From Rhodoferax fermentans (GTDB lineage: Bacteria; Pseudomonadota; Gammaproteobacteria; Burkholderiales; Burkholderiaceae_C), in contig NZ_MTJN01000002.1 in NCBI RefSeq assembly GCF_002017865.1, forward strand, positions 3,534,001-3,598,000: a stretch of 64,000 bases of DNA, written 5' to 3'. This document shows positions 43,220-51,864 of this stretch, one piece after another (within the stretch, counting starts at the first letter, position 1; the number at the start of each line of letters is the position of its first letter). Made by a program: the position numbers and the translations under genes. The notes beneath the pieces were generated by a model. It did no database searches. It was not told the DNA's origin and saw nothing but the letters and a program-made list of their open reading frames with translations.

Positions 43220-43546
43220 ATGCCCCGCCGCAAGCACCACCACGTTTATGTGGTTGAACTCTCTCCAGACGTGCTGCTGGAGCCGCGTTTTCGCAAAAGC
43301 AACCCGAACTACATCGACGGCAAGCCTTGTGTGTATGTGGGCATGACCGGGCTGGACCCCGATGTGCGCTTTGACAAACACAAGGCGGGCATCCAGGCCA
43401 ACCGCTTTGTGCAGCGCTACGGCCTGCGCCTGCTGCCCGATTTGTTTGAGGGCTTCAACCCGATGCGTTACGACGACGCGGTAGACCGCGAGATTGAGAT
43501 CGGCATTGACCTGCGATCAGCCGGGTTTGGTGTCTGGCAGGCCTGA
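43220..43546 (+). CDS. Small GIY-YIG-like protein
   Basis: 108 residues. HHVYVVELSPDVL stands for the GIY strand, and CVYVGMTGLDPDVRFDKHKAG for the YIG strand with Arg and His. A Glu in AVDREIEIGIDL may complete the site. It is a minimal, rather divergent member of the superfamily; nuclease activity is uncertain. Confidence 0.6.
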   Translation: MPRRKHHHVYVVELSPDVLLEPRFRKSNPNYIDGKPCVYVGMTGLDPDVRFDKHKAGIQANRFVQRYGLRLLPDLFEGFNPMRYDDAVDREIEIGIDLRSAGFGVWQA

Positions 43547-43592
43547 GGCGGCTTGTAAACTCGCAGGCTTTGCACCTGGACCCGGAGAACGT

Positions 43593-44234
43593 ATGCCCAA
43601 AACAAACCACAAACCCTTCGTGATCGGTGTTGCAGGGGGCAGCGGCAGTGGCAAGTCAACGGTCACACGCCAGGTGCTGGCGTCGGTCGGGCCGGACATG
43701 GCCACCGTCTTGTACCAGGACGACTACTACCTGGACCAGACCGAGATGTCGCCCGAGGAGCGGCGCAAAACCAATTACGACCACCCCGATGCGTTTGACT
43801 GGCCGCTGATGATGCAGCACCTGCAGGCGCTGCGCCGTGGTGAGGCCATCGAGATGCCCACCTACGACTTCACCGCGCACAACCGCGCCAGCAAAACCAT
43901 CACCCTGCAACCCGCGCCGGTGATTGTGGTGGAAGGCCTGTTTGCGCTGTATGACGCCGAGCTGCGCAAGATGATGTCGCTCAAGATTTTTGTGGACACC
44001 GCGCCCGACGTGCGTTTTATCCGCCGCCTGCAGCGCGACATGGCCGAGCGCGGCCGCACCGCCGAGAGCGTGATCAACCAATACATGGACACCGTGCGCC
44101 CGATGCACAAACAGTTCATCGAACCCACCAAACGCCGCGCCGACGTGATCCTGCCCCACGGCGCCAACGATCCGGCCGTGGACATCATCACCACCAAAGT
44201 CAAAACCCTGATCCACGATCTGGGGCGGGCCTGA
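43593..44234 (+). CDS. udk: Uridine kinase
   Basis: Salvage enzyme phosphorylating uridine or cytidine. 213 residues from ATG 43593, with CCGGAG upstream. P-loop VIGVAGGSGSGKST (residues 9-22), YQDDYYLDQTEM, the YDHPDAFDW substrate motif, IVVEGLFALYD and IRRLQRDMAERGRT are all as in Udk. Confidence 0.93.
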   Translation: MPKTNHKPFVIGVAGGSGSGKSTVTRQVLASVGPDMATVLYQDDYYLDQTEMSPEERRKTNYDHPDAFDWPLMMQHLQALRRGEAIEMPTYDFTAHNRASKTITLQPAPVIVVEGLFALYDAELRKMMSLKIFVDTAPDVRFIRRLQRDMAERGRTAESVINQYMDTVRPMHKQFIEPTKRRADVILPHGANDPAVDIITTKVKTLIHDLGRA

Positions 44235-44290
44235 ACACCCTGCAGCGCTGGGCTCTTACCAGCCATCGCCAAACGGTCACCACCCTCACC

Positions 44291-44758
44291 ATGCTCACCC
44301 CTTTCAAAAACCTGCTGACCAGTTTTTTCATGCCCGACGAGGCCGCTGGCCCAAGCCGGGCGCAGCACCTGCAACTCGCCACGGCGGTCTTGATGGTGGA
44401 GGTGATGCGCGCGGATGCCAACATCAGCGTGGCCGAACGCGATCAGACGCTGGCCACCTTGCGCCAGCGTTTTGCGCTGGACGACGCGGCCCTGACGCAG
44501 TTGTTGGCACAAGCGGAGCAAACCGCCCAGCGCGCCAACGACTACTTTCACTTCACCAGCGCCATGAACGACGACTTCACCCAGGCCGAAAAAATCCAGG
44601 TGGTGGAGTACATGTGGCAAGTGGCCTACGCAGACGGTGCGCTGGACGCCAATGAAAACCACCTCATCAGCAAGGTGGCGGGTCTGCTGCACGTGACCCA
44701 CGGTGACTACATCGTTGCCAAGATGCGCGCCAAAGAAGCCGCACAAGGCCAGGGCTGA
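44291..44758 (+). CDS. TerB-like protein
   Basis: 155 residues, all-helical TerB (tellurite resistance/Co-chaperone DjlA N-terminal) fold: LATAVLMVEVMRADANISVAERD in the first half and VEYMWQVAYADGALDANENHLI in the second, the two acidic pseudo-repeats expected for the fold. No other ter genes nearby, so tellurite resistance should not be assumed. Confidence 0.8.
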   Translation: MLTPFKNLLTSFFMPDEAAGPSRAQHLQLATAVLMVEVMRADANISVAERDQTLATLRQRFALDDAALTQLLAQAEQTAQRANDYFHFTSAMNDDFTQAEKIQVVEYMWQVAYADGALDANENHLISKVAGLLHVTHGDYIVAKMRAKEAAQGQG

Positions 44759-44780
44759 GCCGCATTTGCTCTATTTATCA

Positions 44781-44830
44781 GAGCGATATGCCCTTATCTG
44801 ATAAGGGCTAGAGGCAGGTTTTGCATATAA
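44781..44830 (+). repeat. Dispersed palindromic repeat, copy 6
   Basis: GAGCGATATGCCCTTATCTG then ATAAGGGCTAGAGGCAGG. Perfect CCCTTAT/ATAAGGG arms, lying upstream of the MNT/HEPN pair. Confidence 0.85.
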
Positions 44831-44912
44831 GCACGCGGAGATTTTGTCAGCTTGACAGATTGGTCATGGTGATCGTGCGCGGAGAGCCTGCACATGCAAG
44901 CCCTCGAAAAAC

Positions 44913-44945
44913 CCCAATTCGGGTATGATCAAACCCAATATGGGT
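44913..44945. promoter_or_regulatory. Twin CCCAAT-GGG operator boxes at the MNT gene start
   Basis: CCCAATTCGGG (44913-44923) and CCCAATATGGG (44934-44944), centres 21 bp apart, i.e. two helical turns. They surround the first possible ATG, a natural place for autorepression by the HTH domain of the encoded protein. Confidence 0.55.
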
Positions 44946-45563
44946 ATTTTCATTTCACCAACCGAGTCACCATCTCTTGCTGACGCCCTTTTCCCTAAGG
45001 TGCGCCAGCGGATATTGGCTGTGCTGTTTGGTGCGCCTGACCGCAGCTTTTACGCCAACGAGTTGATAGCGCTGGCGGCTTCGGGCACAGGCGCGGTGCA
45101 GCGAGAGTTGGCCAGTCTGTCGGAGTCTGGGCTGCTGACCGTCAGCAAACAAGGCAACCAAAAGCATTACCAGGCCAACGCTAATACACCGGTGTTTACC
45201 GAGTTGCGCGCTCTGGTGCTCAAAACCATGGGGCTGGCTGATGTGCTGCGCAATGCGCTCAGCCCGCTGGCGGCGCAGATCGACTTTGCGTTTGTTTATG
45301 GCTCGGTGGCGCGCCAGCAAGACACAGCGCAGAGTGATGTGGACGTGATGATCATCAGCGCCAGCCTGGCTTATGGGGAGGTGTTTGGCGCGCTGGAGGA
45401 TGCAAGCTTGTCACTTGAGCGCAAGGTCAACCCCACGCTCTACTCCCCGTCGGATTGGGACAAACGCGTGGCGCAAGACAGCGCCTTTGTCACCCGCGTG
45501 TTGCAGCAACCCAAAATTTGGTTGATTGGCAGCGAGGAGCAAATCCATGCACCCAGCGCTTGA
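44925..45563 (+). CDS. HTH-nucleotidyltransferase (MNT-type) protein
   Basis: About 212 residues. The N-terminal winged helix (ALFPKVRQRILAVLFGAPDR, then GAVQRELASLSESGLLTV) is fused to a minimal nucleotidyltransferase: FVYGSVARQQDTAQSDVDVMII, the GS-x9-DxD signature. In MNT/HEPN pairs the MNT protein silences the HEPN toxin by adding AMP. The start may be ATG 44925 or ATG 44940; the second leaves both operator boxes upstream or at the start. The stop lies inside the downstream HEPN gene. Confidence 0.78.
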   Translation: MIKPNMGIFISPTESPSLADALFPKVRQRILAVLFGAPDRSFYANELIALAASGTGAVQRELASLSESGLLTVSKQGNQKHYQANANTPVFTELRALVLKTMGLADVLRNALSPLAAQIDFAFVYGSVARQQDTAQSDVDVMIISASLAYGEVFGALEDASLSLERKVNPTLYSPSDWDKRVAQDSAFVTRVLQQPKIWLIGSEEQIHAPSA

Positions 45564-45954
45564 CAACCTGTGTGGCCCCGGCAAATCGCTCAAGGCAGAA
45601 GCCCCGGACGCCAACGAGTTGGCCGGACTGATCCGCACCGGCGTGGCCCGCCTGCAAGATGCACGCAACCCGGCCCTGGCGCTGGAAAGCCAATTCGACC
45701 TGGCCTACAACGCTGCGCATGCACTGTGTCTGGCCGCGCTACGGCGCATGGGCTACCGCGCCAGCAACCGCTACATCGTGTTTCAGGTGTTGCCCCACAC
45801 CTTGGGCCTGGGACCAGAAGTCTGGCGCGTGCTTGACAAGTGCCACAACACGCGCAACCTGGGCGAGTACGAAGGTTTGCTGGACGTGGATCACCGCTTG
45901 GTCGCGGACTTGATTGCCGCGACCGATGCGGTGGCGCAAGCGATTCAAAAATAG
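45547..45954 (+). CDS. HEPN-domain protein (toxin candidate)
   Basis: 135 residues from ATG 45547, overlapping the MNT stop by 17 bases. All-helical; AYNAAHALCLAALRRMGYRA and VLDKCHNTRNLGEYEG fit HEPN-like proteins, but the canonical Arg-x4-6-His is replaced by Arg-Asn..Glu-Tyr. RNase activity is therefore doubtful from sequence alone. Gene pairing is the main support for a toxin-antitoxin-like role. Confidence 0.65.
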   Translation: MHPALDNLCGPGKSLKAEAPDANELAGLIRTGVARLQDARNPALALESQFDLAYNAAHALCLAALRRMGYRASNRYIVFQVLPHTLGLGPEVWRVLDKCHNTRNLGEYEGLLDVDHRLVADLIAATDAVAQAIQK

Positions 45955-45981
45955 GCTGGCAACCGGCTTGCTCCGGACATC

Positions 45982-46012
45982 GTTTTTTTGCAGCTACCAG
46001 CGCTTAAACAAA
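45982..46012 (-). repeat. Half copy of the dispersed repeat at an SDR gene end
   Basis: GTTTTTTTGCAGCTACCAGC then GCTTAAAC. Only the left half of the element is present; it runs into the 3' end of the SDR gene and contains that gene's TAA (complement at 46004-46006). Confidence 0.6.
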
Positions 46013-46768
46013 CATCCCACCCGACACCTCGATGCGTTGTGCATTGACCCAGCGGTTGTCGGGTGACACCAGCGAGGCGACCATGGCGCCGATGTCGTCG
46101 GCCTCACCCACCCGGCCCAGCGCGGTTTGGGATGCGACAAAAGCATTGAGCTGTGGTGTGTCGCGCACGGCGCCGCCGCCAAAGTCGGTGGCAATGGCGC
46201 CGGGCGCCACGGTGTTGACGGCAATACCTCGCGCGCCCAGTTCCTTGGCCATGTAGCGGGTCAGCACCTCTACCGCGCCTTTCATCGCGGCATAGGCCGC
46301 GTAGCCCGGCAAGGCAAAACGTGTCAGCCCGGAAGACAGGTTGACGATGCGCCCGCCGTCGGCCATCAGCGGCAACAGTTTTTGTGTCAAGAAGAAAACG
46401 CCTTTCAGATGGATGTTGACCATGTCATCAAACTGGGCTTCGGTGGTGTCCATCAGGCTGGCGTGGGCGCCGGTGCCGGCGTTGTTGATCAGCGCATGGA
46501 AGGTGCTGCTGCCCCACTGCGCCAGCAGCACCTCACGCACCTGGGTGGCAAAGGTGGCAAAGCTGCTGCTGTCCGACACTTCAAGCGGCAGCGCCACCGC
46601 CTTCTGGCCCGAAGCCTCGATCTGCGCAACCACTTCGGCGGCTTCTGCCTGTTTGCTGCGGTAGGTCAGGATGACGCCGTGGCCTTGTTTAGCCAAGTGC
46701 AGTGCGGTGCTTTTGCCCAGGCCACGGCTGCCGCCGGTGACCAAAACGATGGAGGGTGATGTCGACAT
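46004..46768 (-). CDS. Short-chain dehydrogenase/reductase
   Basis: 254 residues: TGGSRGLG (11-18), NNAGTG, NLSSGL and YAAYAAMKG (catalytic Tyr with the following Lys), ending RIEVSGGMFV. FabG/3-oxoacyl reductase-like; the substrate is unknown. Divergent from a LysR regulator that probably controls it. Its stop codon lies within a half copy of the dispersed repeat. Confidence 0.85.
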   Translation of the reverse strand: MSTSPSIVLVTGGSRGLGKSTALHLAKQGHGVILTYRSKQAEAAEVVAQIEASGQKAVALPLEVSDSSSFATFATQVREVLLAQWGSSTFHALINNAGTGAHASLMDTTEAQFDDMVNIHLKGVFFLTQKLLPLMADGGRIVNLSSGLTRFALPGYAAYAAMKGAVEVLTRYMAKELGARGIAVNTVAPGAIATDFGGGAVRDTPQLNAFVASQTALGRVGEADDIGAMVASLVSPDNRWVNAQRIEVSGGMFV

Positions 46769-46874
46769 GGTGTGTTTCCTTTGTGATGGGTTTGTGGTGG
46801 AAACGAAGTCTATTGATCAACTTCATCCAGATAAATAGGATGATTACGATTTGTTTGTTCTCTAAAATTGAACA

Positions 46875-47780
46875 ATGAGTTTTTTAGACCAGATGAACAT
46901 CTTTGCGCGGGTGGCCGAACTGTCGAGCTTTACCCAGGCGGCCGACAGCCTGGGGCTGCCCAAGGCCAGTGTGTCCAACGCGGTGCAGCAGTTGGAGAAC
47001 CAGCTGGGTGTGCGCCTGTTACACCGCACCACCCGCAAGGTGGTGCTGACCAACGACGGCCAGTCGTTTTACGAGCGCTGCAAAGACGCCCTGGCCGACA
47101 TGGACGAGTTGCAAACCATGTTTCAGCTGCAACGTGCCAACCCTTTGAAGGGGCGAGTGCGGCTGGACATGTCTACCGTGGTCGCCCGGCAAGCGGTGTT
47201 GCCCCGTTTGCCAGAACTGTTGCAGCAACACCCCCAGTTGCAGCTGGAAATCAGCAGCACCGAGCGGCGGGTGGACCTGGTGCGCGAAGGTTTTGACTGT
47301 GTGGTGCGCGCCGGCCCGGTGACAGACCCCGGGCTGATCACCCGGCCCGTGGGTGCCATGCGTATGGCCAACTGTGTGAGCCCGGCCTACATCGCTCGCT
47401 GGGGTGTGCCACAGAGCCTGGCAGATCTGGCCCGGCACACCCAGGTGATTTACACCGCCACACTGGGTGCCAAACCCACCGGTTTTGACTACTCCGAGGC
47501 GGGTGAGGACCGTAGCCTGCCCATGCCCGGCCCGGTTACCGTGAACAATGCTGAGGCTTACCAGGCCGCCTGCCTGGCGGGTCTGGGGCTGATCCAGGTG
47601 CCATTTGTGGGCGTGCGGGAGCTGATTGAGCAAGGCCAACTGGTCGAGGTGCTGCCCGACTGGCCCGCACCGCCCATGCCCTTGTCCCTGGTCTACGCCA
47701 ACCGCCGGAACCTCTCCACCCGCGTGCGTGTCGTGATGGACTGGTTGCACGCTGTGCTGCTGGACTACCTGGCTGAGTAA
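46875..47780 (+). CDS. LysR-family transcriptional regulator
   Basis: 301 residues. N-terminal winged HTH (MNIFARVAELSSFTQAADSL and KASVSNAVQQLENQLGVRLL), then an effector-binding domain (VRLDMSTVVARQAVLPRLPE). The 106-base AT-rich gap to the divergent SDR gene is the natural operator region. The effector is unknown. Confidence 0.88.
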   Translation: MSFLDQMNIFARVAELSSFTQAADSLGLPKASVSNAVQQLENQLGVRLLHRTTRKVVLTNDGQSFYERCKDALADMDELQTMFQLQRANPLKGRVRLDMSTVVARQAVLPRLPELLQQHPQLQLEISSTERRVDLVREGFDCVVRAGPVTDPGLITRPVGAMRMANCVSPAYIARWGVPQSLADLARHTQVIYTATLGAKPTGFDYSEAGEDRSLPMPGPVTVNNAEAYQAACLAGLGLIQVPFVGVRELIEQGQLVEVLPDWPAPPMPLSLVYANRRNLSTRVRVVMDWLHAVLLDYLAE

Positions 47781-47806
47781 TCCGCCGGACGCTGAGCCTG
47801 GTCAGT

Positions 47807-48409
47807 TCACCTCGCCCCCGCTGTCGTGCACCACTGCTGCTCACACGGCACACCATCGTGGTTGCCATCCATTTCCACGCCGGGGCAATGTTTCAGGAAG
47901 TATTTGGCTTCACTGCAAGAGGTCATTTGGGAGCAGTGTGTGCGGCCATCACAGCCAAAGGTGCTGGTGCTGGTACTGCTTTGGGTTGGAGCCAGCGCGG
48001 TGGCGGGTGGTGAAACCTGCACCCTGCTCTGAGTGACGTGTTTGTCGTACTGGCTGTAGCCATACCCAGCCAATGCGGCCAGCACAAGCCACGCAATCAG
48101 CTTGCTGCCCCTTGAGGCGCCGTCGGTGTTGTGGCTCAGGCGCTGCGACCTGGTGCTGGGCCGGGATGTGGTGGCTCTGGCGGGTGGCGTCACACCCAGG
48201 TGCTGTACCCGCACCGCTTGTTTTCTGCCCCGGTTGTCGGGCTCCACTTCAAAGCTGAGTTCATCACCCTCTTGGGGCACGCAGCCATCGCGTGGAAAAG
48301 CACTGATGTGGACAAACACATCTTGCCCACTGTCACTGGCCAGAATGAAGCCGTAACTGCGCTCGATGTTCCATTTGCGCAGCCTGCCCTGATAACGCGT
48401 TGCAGTCAT
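47807..48409 (-). CDS. Cold-shock domain / membrane helix / Excalibur fusion
   Basis: 200 residues from ATG 48409, with GGGAGG upstream. Residues 4-65 are a cold-shock domain (GRLRKWNIERSYGFILA and DVFVHISAFPRDG). There follows a linker, one membrane helix (LIAWLVLAALAGYGYSQY, ~103-120) and an Excalibur calcium-binding-type module with four Cys (CSEAKYFLKHCPG and DGNHDGVPCEQQWC). The CSD should be cytoplasmic and the Excalibur part periplasmic, an unusual link between nucleic-acid binding and the envelope. Confidence 0.8.
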   Translation of the reverse strand: MTATRYQGRLRKWNIERSYGFILASDSGQDVFVHISAFPRDGCVPQEGDELSFEVEPDNRGRKQAVRVQHLGVTPPARATTSRPSTRSQRLSHNTDGASRGSKLIAWLVLAALAGYGYSQYDKHVTQSRVQVSPPATALAPTQSSTSTSTFGCDGRTHCSQMTSCSEAKYFLKHCPGVEMDGNHDGVPCEQQWCTTAGAR

Positions 48410-48433
48410 CTTGCCCTCCCGTTTCACATGCAC

Positions 48434-48749
48434 CTAGGCGCTGTGTTGTTTAAATCGTTGAAAACATTCTAGGGTGGCAGCCGGGAGAAACTGCTATGCA
48501 ATGCGTAGCTATAAGCCCTTTTGATACGAGGGCTACAACCCAATTTCCCCAAAAACCCTGGAGGCGCCCTATTTGCAGATGATCCAGGCCAAGTTGGGGA
48601 CAAAGCAACACTGGCAGTGGCCTTGAGCCCCCGACACGCCGGCCAAGCTCAACACACAAAACATCTGCCCACACCATTCCCACAGGGCGGTGTCACGCAC
48701 ATCAAAGCTGTGTAGCATGGTGTCATCTTTGCACCTTGAGAGGTCCGCC
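48434..48749. other. 316-base intergenic stretch
   Basis: Holds one dispersed repeat copy (48501-48548) near its left side. The remainder (48550-48749) has no credible open frame, hairpin or repeat that I can support. It presumably contains the promoter of the ECF42/DGPF cluster. Confidence 0.5.
48501..48548 (+). repeat. Dispersed palindromic repeat, copy 7
   Basis: GCGTAGCTATAAGCCCTTTT then GATACGAGGGCTACAACC and CAATTTCC. The right arm has one insertion relative to the consensus. Confidence 0.8.
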
Positions 48750-49118
48750 ATGTCCAGCTACATGCTTCTGATCATCGAGCCACCGGGCCAGCGCGCCACC
48801 CGCACCGAGGCGCAGGGCCGTGAGGCCTACGCCAGCATGCAGGCGTTTGGTGACAGTCTGCGCCGGCAGGGCAAGCTGCAGGCGGGCGCGGCCTTGGCCT
48901 CGCAGGCCAGCGCGGTGCGGGTGAGCGGGGTCAACACCAGCCCCCGCGTGCTGGACGGCCCGTTTTCTGAGGCCAAGGAAATGGTGGGCGGCTTTTTCAT
49001 GGTCGACTTCGCCAGCCTGGACGAGGCGGTGGCCCTTGCCCATTTGTGCCCAGCAGCGCAGTGGGCCACGGTGGAAGTGCGCGCCCTGGCGCCGTGTTAC
49101 GAAGACATCCAGGCCTGA
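48750..49118 (+). CDS. DGPF/YCII-type protein 1
   Basis: 122 residues from ATG 48750. YCII-related fold: SSYMLLIIEPPGQR at the start and the DGPF motif in VLDGPFSEAKEMVGGFFMVD. Proteins of this type are the hallmark neighbours of ECF42 sigma factors. First of a five-gene run (DGPF, VOC, DGPF, VOC, sigma). Enzymatic role unproven. Confidence 0.82.
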   Translation: MSSYMLLIIEPPGQRATRTEAQGREAYASMQAFGDSLRRQGKLQAGAALASQASAVRVSGVNTSPRVLDGPFSEAKEMVGGFFMVDFASLDEAVALAHLCPAAQWATVEVRALAPCYEDIQA

Positions 49119-49251
49119 TCAGGGTTTGTACTGAGCCGGGTGGTGTCGAAAACGCCCGGCCTGTTTCGTCGTACCTCTAGAAGCGATTGAATTGGCTTCC
49201 CATGAGGCTCGGCAAGCCCGCCGCCGCCCGTGGCCATACTTTGGAGTACCC

Positions 49252-49692
49252 ATGAGCACCGCGACCTTTCCCATGTGTTCCGTTGTGCATTTTGAAATGC
49301 CGTACAAGGACCGCGAACGCGCAGCGCGTTTCTACGCCGCCGCCTTTGGCTGGAACCACCAGTTCCTGGGCCCCGAGATGGGAGACTACATGCTGGTCAG
49401 CACCGCGCCCGCAGGTGCGCGCCCACCGGTGCCACCCGAGGCCGCGTTGGGCTCTATCAACGGTGGCCTGTTCCCCTTCCAGGCTGACGGGCCCATCCAT
49501 CACCCCTCGGTGGTGATTGCGGTGGAAGACATCCACGCCGCGATACAACGGGTGACCCAAGCAGGTGGCAAGGTACTGGGTGAACCGATGGCCATTCCTG
49601 GTGTGGGCAATTACGTGGCGTTTTGCGACACCGAGGGCAACCACAACAGCATGCTGCAGCCCGACATGGCAGCCCCCGACTGCCCGGCCTGA
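49252..49692 (+). CDS. VOC (glyoxalase/bleomycin resistance) family protein 1
   Basis: 146 residues from ATG 49252; ATG 49273 is also possible. VOC marks: VHFEMPYKDRERAARFYAAAF at the start, VVIAVEDIHAAIQRVTQAGG, and FCDTEGNHNSML near the end with the metal-site Glu. Specific substrate unknown; likely part of the ECF42 regulon. Confidence 0.82.
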   Translation: MSTATFPMCSVVHFEMPYKDRERAARFYAAAFGWNHQFLGPEMGDYMLVSTAPAGARPPVPPEAALGSINGGLFPFQADGPIHHPSVVIAVEDIHAAIQRVTQAGGKVLGEPMAIPGVGNYVAFCDTEGNHNSMLQPDMAAPDCPA

Positions 49693-49710
49693 ACCACCCA
49701 GGGAAACACC

Positions 49711-50133
49711 ATGCGATTCATGATCATCGTCAAGTCCTGCCCCGAGTTCGAGGCCGAGCTCAGCCCAGAAGCGCCTGAAGAACTGATGGCCGAGATGGCG
49801 GCCTACCACGACGAGCTGGCGCGTGCGGGGGTGCTGCTGGACGGCAGCGGCCTGCACCCCAGCCGCACCGGCTGGCGCATCCACTACGACGCCTCCGGCC
49901 AACGGGTGGTGGACGGCCCCTTTGCCGAGGCCAAGGAACTGATCGCCGGTTACACGCTGATCCAGGTGCGCTCGCGCGACGAGGCTCTGGAATGGAGCCG
50001 CCGTTTCCCCAACCCCGCCGGACGTGGCAAAGAGGCGGTGATCGAACTGCGCCAACTCATGGATCTCAACGAATTTCCGCCCAGCGATGCGCTGGACAAG
50101 TTCAAGCAATTGGAAGCCCGTCAGACAAGCTGA
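49711..50133 (+). CDS. DGPF/YCII-type protein 2
   Basis: 140 residues. MRFMIIVKSCPEFEAELSPE opening and VVDGPFAEAKELIAGYTLIQV with the DGPF motif; ends with the NEFPPSDALDKFKQLEAR tail common in these proteins. It lies 18 bases after VOC protein 1. Confidence 0.85.
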   Translation: MRFMIIVKSCPEFEAELSPEAPEELMAEMAAYHDELARAGVLLDGSGLHPSRTGWRIHYDASGQRVVDGPFAEAKELIAGYTLIQVRSRDEALEWSRRFPNPAGRGKEAVIELRQLMDLNEFPPSDALDKFKQLEARQTS

Positions 50134-50166
50134 GCCCCGACTCACCCACCACCAGGAGAACCCAAG

Positions 50167-50577
50167 GTGTACAAACAAATTTTTGTCAACCTGCCCATCC
50201 AGGACATGGCCCGCTCCAAAGCCTTTTTCCAGGCGCTGGGCCTGAGCTTCAACCCGCGTTTCACCAACGAACAGGGCGCCTGCCTGGAGATTGGTGAAAA
50301 CTTCTACGCCATGCTGCTGGTGGAGCCCTTCTTCCAGGGCTTTACCCAAAAGCCGATTGGCGACGCCCAGAAAACCACCGAAGTGATCTTGGCGCTGTCA
50401 GTCGACAGCCGCGCCGAGGTTGACGACGTGATCAACAAGGCCGTGGCCGCCGGTGCCACCACACCCAACGCACCGCAGGACCACGGCTTCACGTTCCAGC
50501 ACGGTTTTGCCGACCTGGACGGCCACCAGTGGGAGGTGCTCTGGATGGACGAAGCAGCGGCGCCCGCGCAGATGTAA
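50167..50577 (+). CDS. VOC family protein 2
   Basis: 136 residues from GTG 50167, preceded by AGGAGAACCCAA. Glyoxalase-like pattern: IFVNLPIQDMARSKAFFQALG and DHGFTFQHGFADLDGHQWEVLW. Separated by nine bases from the sigma factor start. Confidence 0.85.
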   Translation: MYKQIFVNLPIQDMARSKAFFQALGLSFNPRFTNEQGACLEIGENFYAMLLVEPFFQGFTQKPIGDAQKTTEVILALSVDSRAEVDDVINKAVAAGATTPNAPQDHGFTFQHGFADLDGHQWEVLWMDEAAAPAQM

Positions 50578-50586
50578 AAACGGCGC

Positions 50587-51849
50587 GTGTCTTCCGCCGT
50601 CCGCCACACCCTTGCCGCTATCTGGCGCATCGAGTCAGCACACATCGTCGCTGCCGTGGCGCGGCGTGTGCGCGACCTCGGCGTGGCCGAAGAACTGGCG
50701 CAAGACGCCCTGGTGGCCGCGCTGGAGCACTGGCCCAAAGACGGCCTGCCAGATAAGCCCGCTGCCTGGCTCATGACCACCGCCATCAACCGCGCGCTGG
50801 ACTGGCTGCGCCACCGCCTGATGGTGGAGGCGCGGCACAACGACATTGCAAGCGATCTGCAGGCCCAGCAAGCCCATGTGGTGCCCGACTTTGTGGATAC
50901 CCTCGATGCCGCGCGGCAGGACGAGATGGGTGACGACCTGTTGCGCCTGATCTTCACCGCCTGCCACCCGGTGCTCTCCAGCGACGCGCGGGTGGCGCTC
51001 ACCCTCAAGCTGCTGGGTGGCCTGAGCACCCAGGAGATTGCCCGAGCCTTTCTGGTGCCCGAGGCCACCATCGCCCAGCGCATCGTGCGCGCCAAACGCG
51101 CGCTGGCCGATGCACAAGTGCCGTTTGAGGTGCCGCGTGGCGGACAGTTGGCCGAGCGCCTGGCCTCGGTGCTCGAAGTGGTCTACCTGGTGTTCAACGA
51201 AGGCTACACCGCCACCAGCGGCAGCGACTGGATGCGCCCGGAGCTGTGCTCTGAGGCCCTGCGCCTGGGCCGTATGCTGGCCGAACTGGCCCCCGATCAG
51301 GCCGAGGTGCATGGCCTGGTGGCGTTGATGGAAATACAAGCCTCACGCAGCGCGGCCCGCACGGACGCCCAGGGCAAGCCGGTGTTGCTGAACCAGCAGA
51401 ACCGCGCCCGCTGGGACCATCTGCTGATCCGCCGTGGCCTGGCCGCGCTGGAGCGCTCCGAGCGCCTGGGCCAGGCGCCGGGCAGTTATTTCCTGCAGGC
51501 AGCCATTGCCGCGTGCCATGCCCGTGCGCCCACCGCCGAAGAGACCGACTGGGCACGCATCGCCGCGCTCTACACCCAACTCATGCAAGTGGCGCCCTCA
51601 CCGGTGGTGCAGCTCAACCGCGCTGTGGCCGTGTCCATACACGAGGGCCCGGCCGCAGGCCTGGCCATTCTCGACACGCTGCTTCTGGACAAAACCCTGC
51701 AGTCTTACCACCTGCTGCACGCCGTCCACGCCGACCTGCTGCAAAAACTCGGGCGCCAGGACGAGGCTCGGGCCGCGCTGCACCACGCCGCCGCCCTGAC
51801 CCACAACGAACAAGAACGCGCCTTGCTGGTGCAACGCGCACAAGAATAA
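50587..51849 (+). CDS. ECF42-type RNA polymerase sigma factor
   Basis: 420 residues, much longer than a plain ECF sigma. Region 2 spans ~10-80 (WRIESAHIVAAVARRVRD and KPAAWLMTTAINRALDWLR) and region 4 ~130-190 (LTLKLLGGLSTQEIARAFLV and TIAQRIVRAKRAL). The remaining ~220 residues are a helical TPR-like extension (VYLVFNEGYTATSG onward) characteristic of ECF42 and thought to replace an anti-sigma factor. Adjacent DGPF genes are the usual targets. Confidence 0.88.
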   Translation: MSSAVRHTLAAIWRIESAHIVAAVARRVRDLGVAEELAQDALVAALEHWPKDGLPDKPAAWLMTTAINRALDWLRHRLMVEARHNDIASDLQAQQAHVVPDFVDTLDAARQDEMGDDLLRLIFTACHPVLSSDARVALTLKLLGGLSTQEIARAFLVPEATIAQRIVRAKRALADAQVPFEVPRGGQLAERLASVLEVVYLVFNEGYTATSGSDWMRPELCSEALRLGRMLAELAPDQAEVHGLVALMEIQASRSAARTDAQGKPVLLNQQNRARWDHLLIRRGLAALERSERLGQAPGSYFLQAAIAACHARAPTAEETDWARIAALYTQLMQVAPSPVVQLNRAVAVSIHEGPAAGLAILDTLLLDKTLQSYHLLHAVHADLLQKLGRQDEARAALHHAAALTHNEQERALLVQRAQE

Positions 51850-51864
51850 GTCGAGTGCGTGCTG

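Noticed and set aside
44291..44758. Tellurite-resistance locus
   Set aside because: Only a lone TerB-fold protein; no terC, terD or terZ relatives adjoin it.
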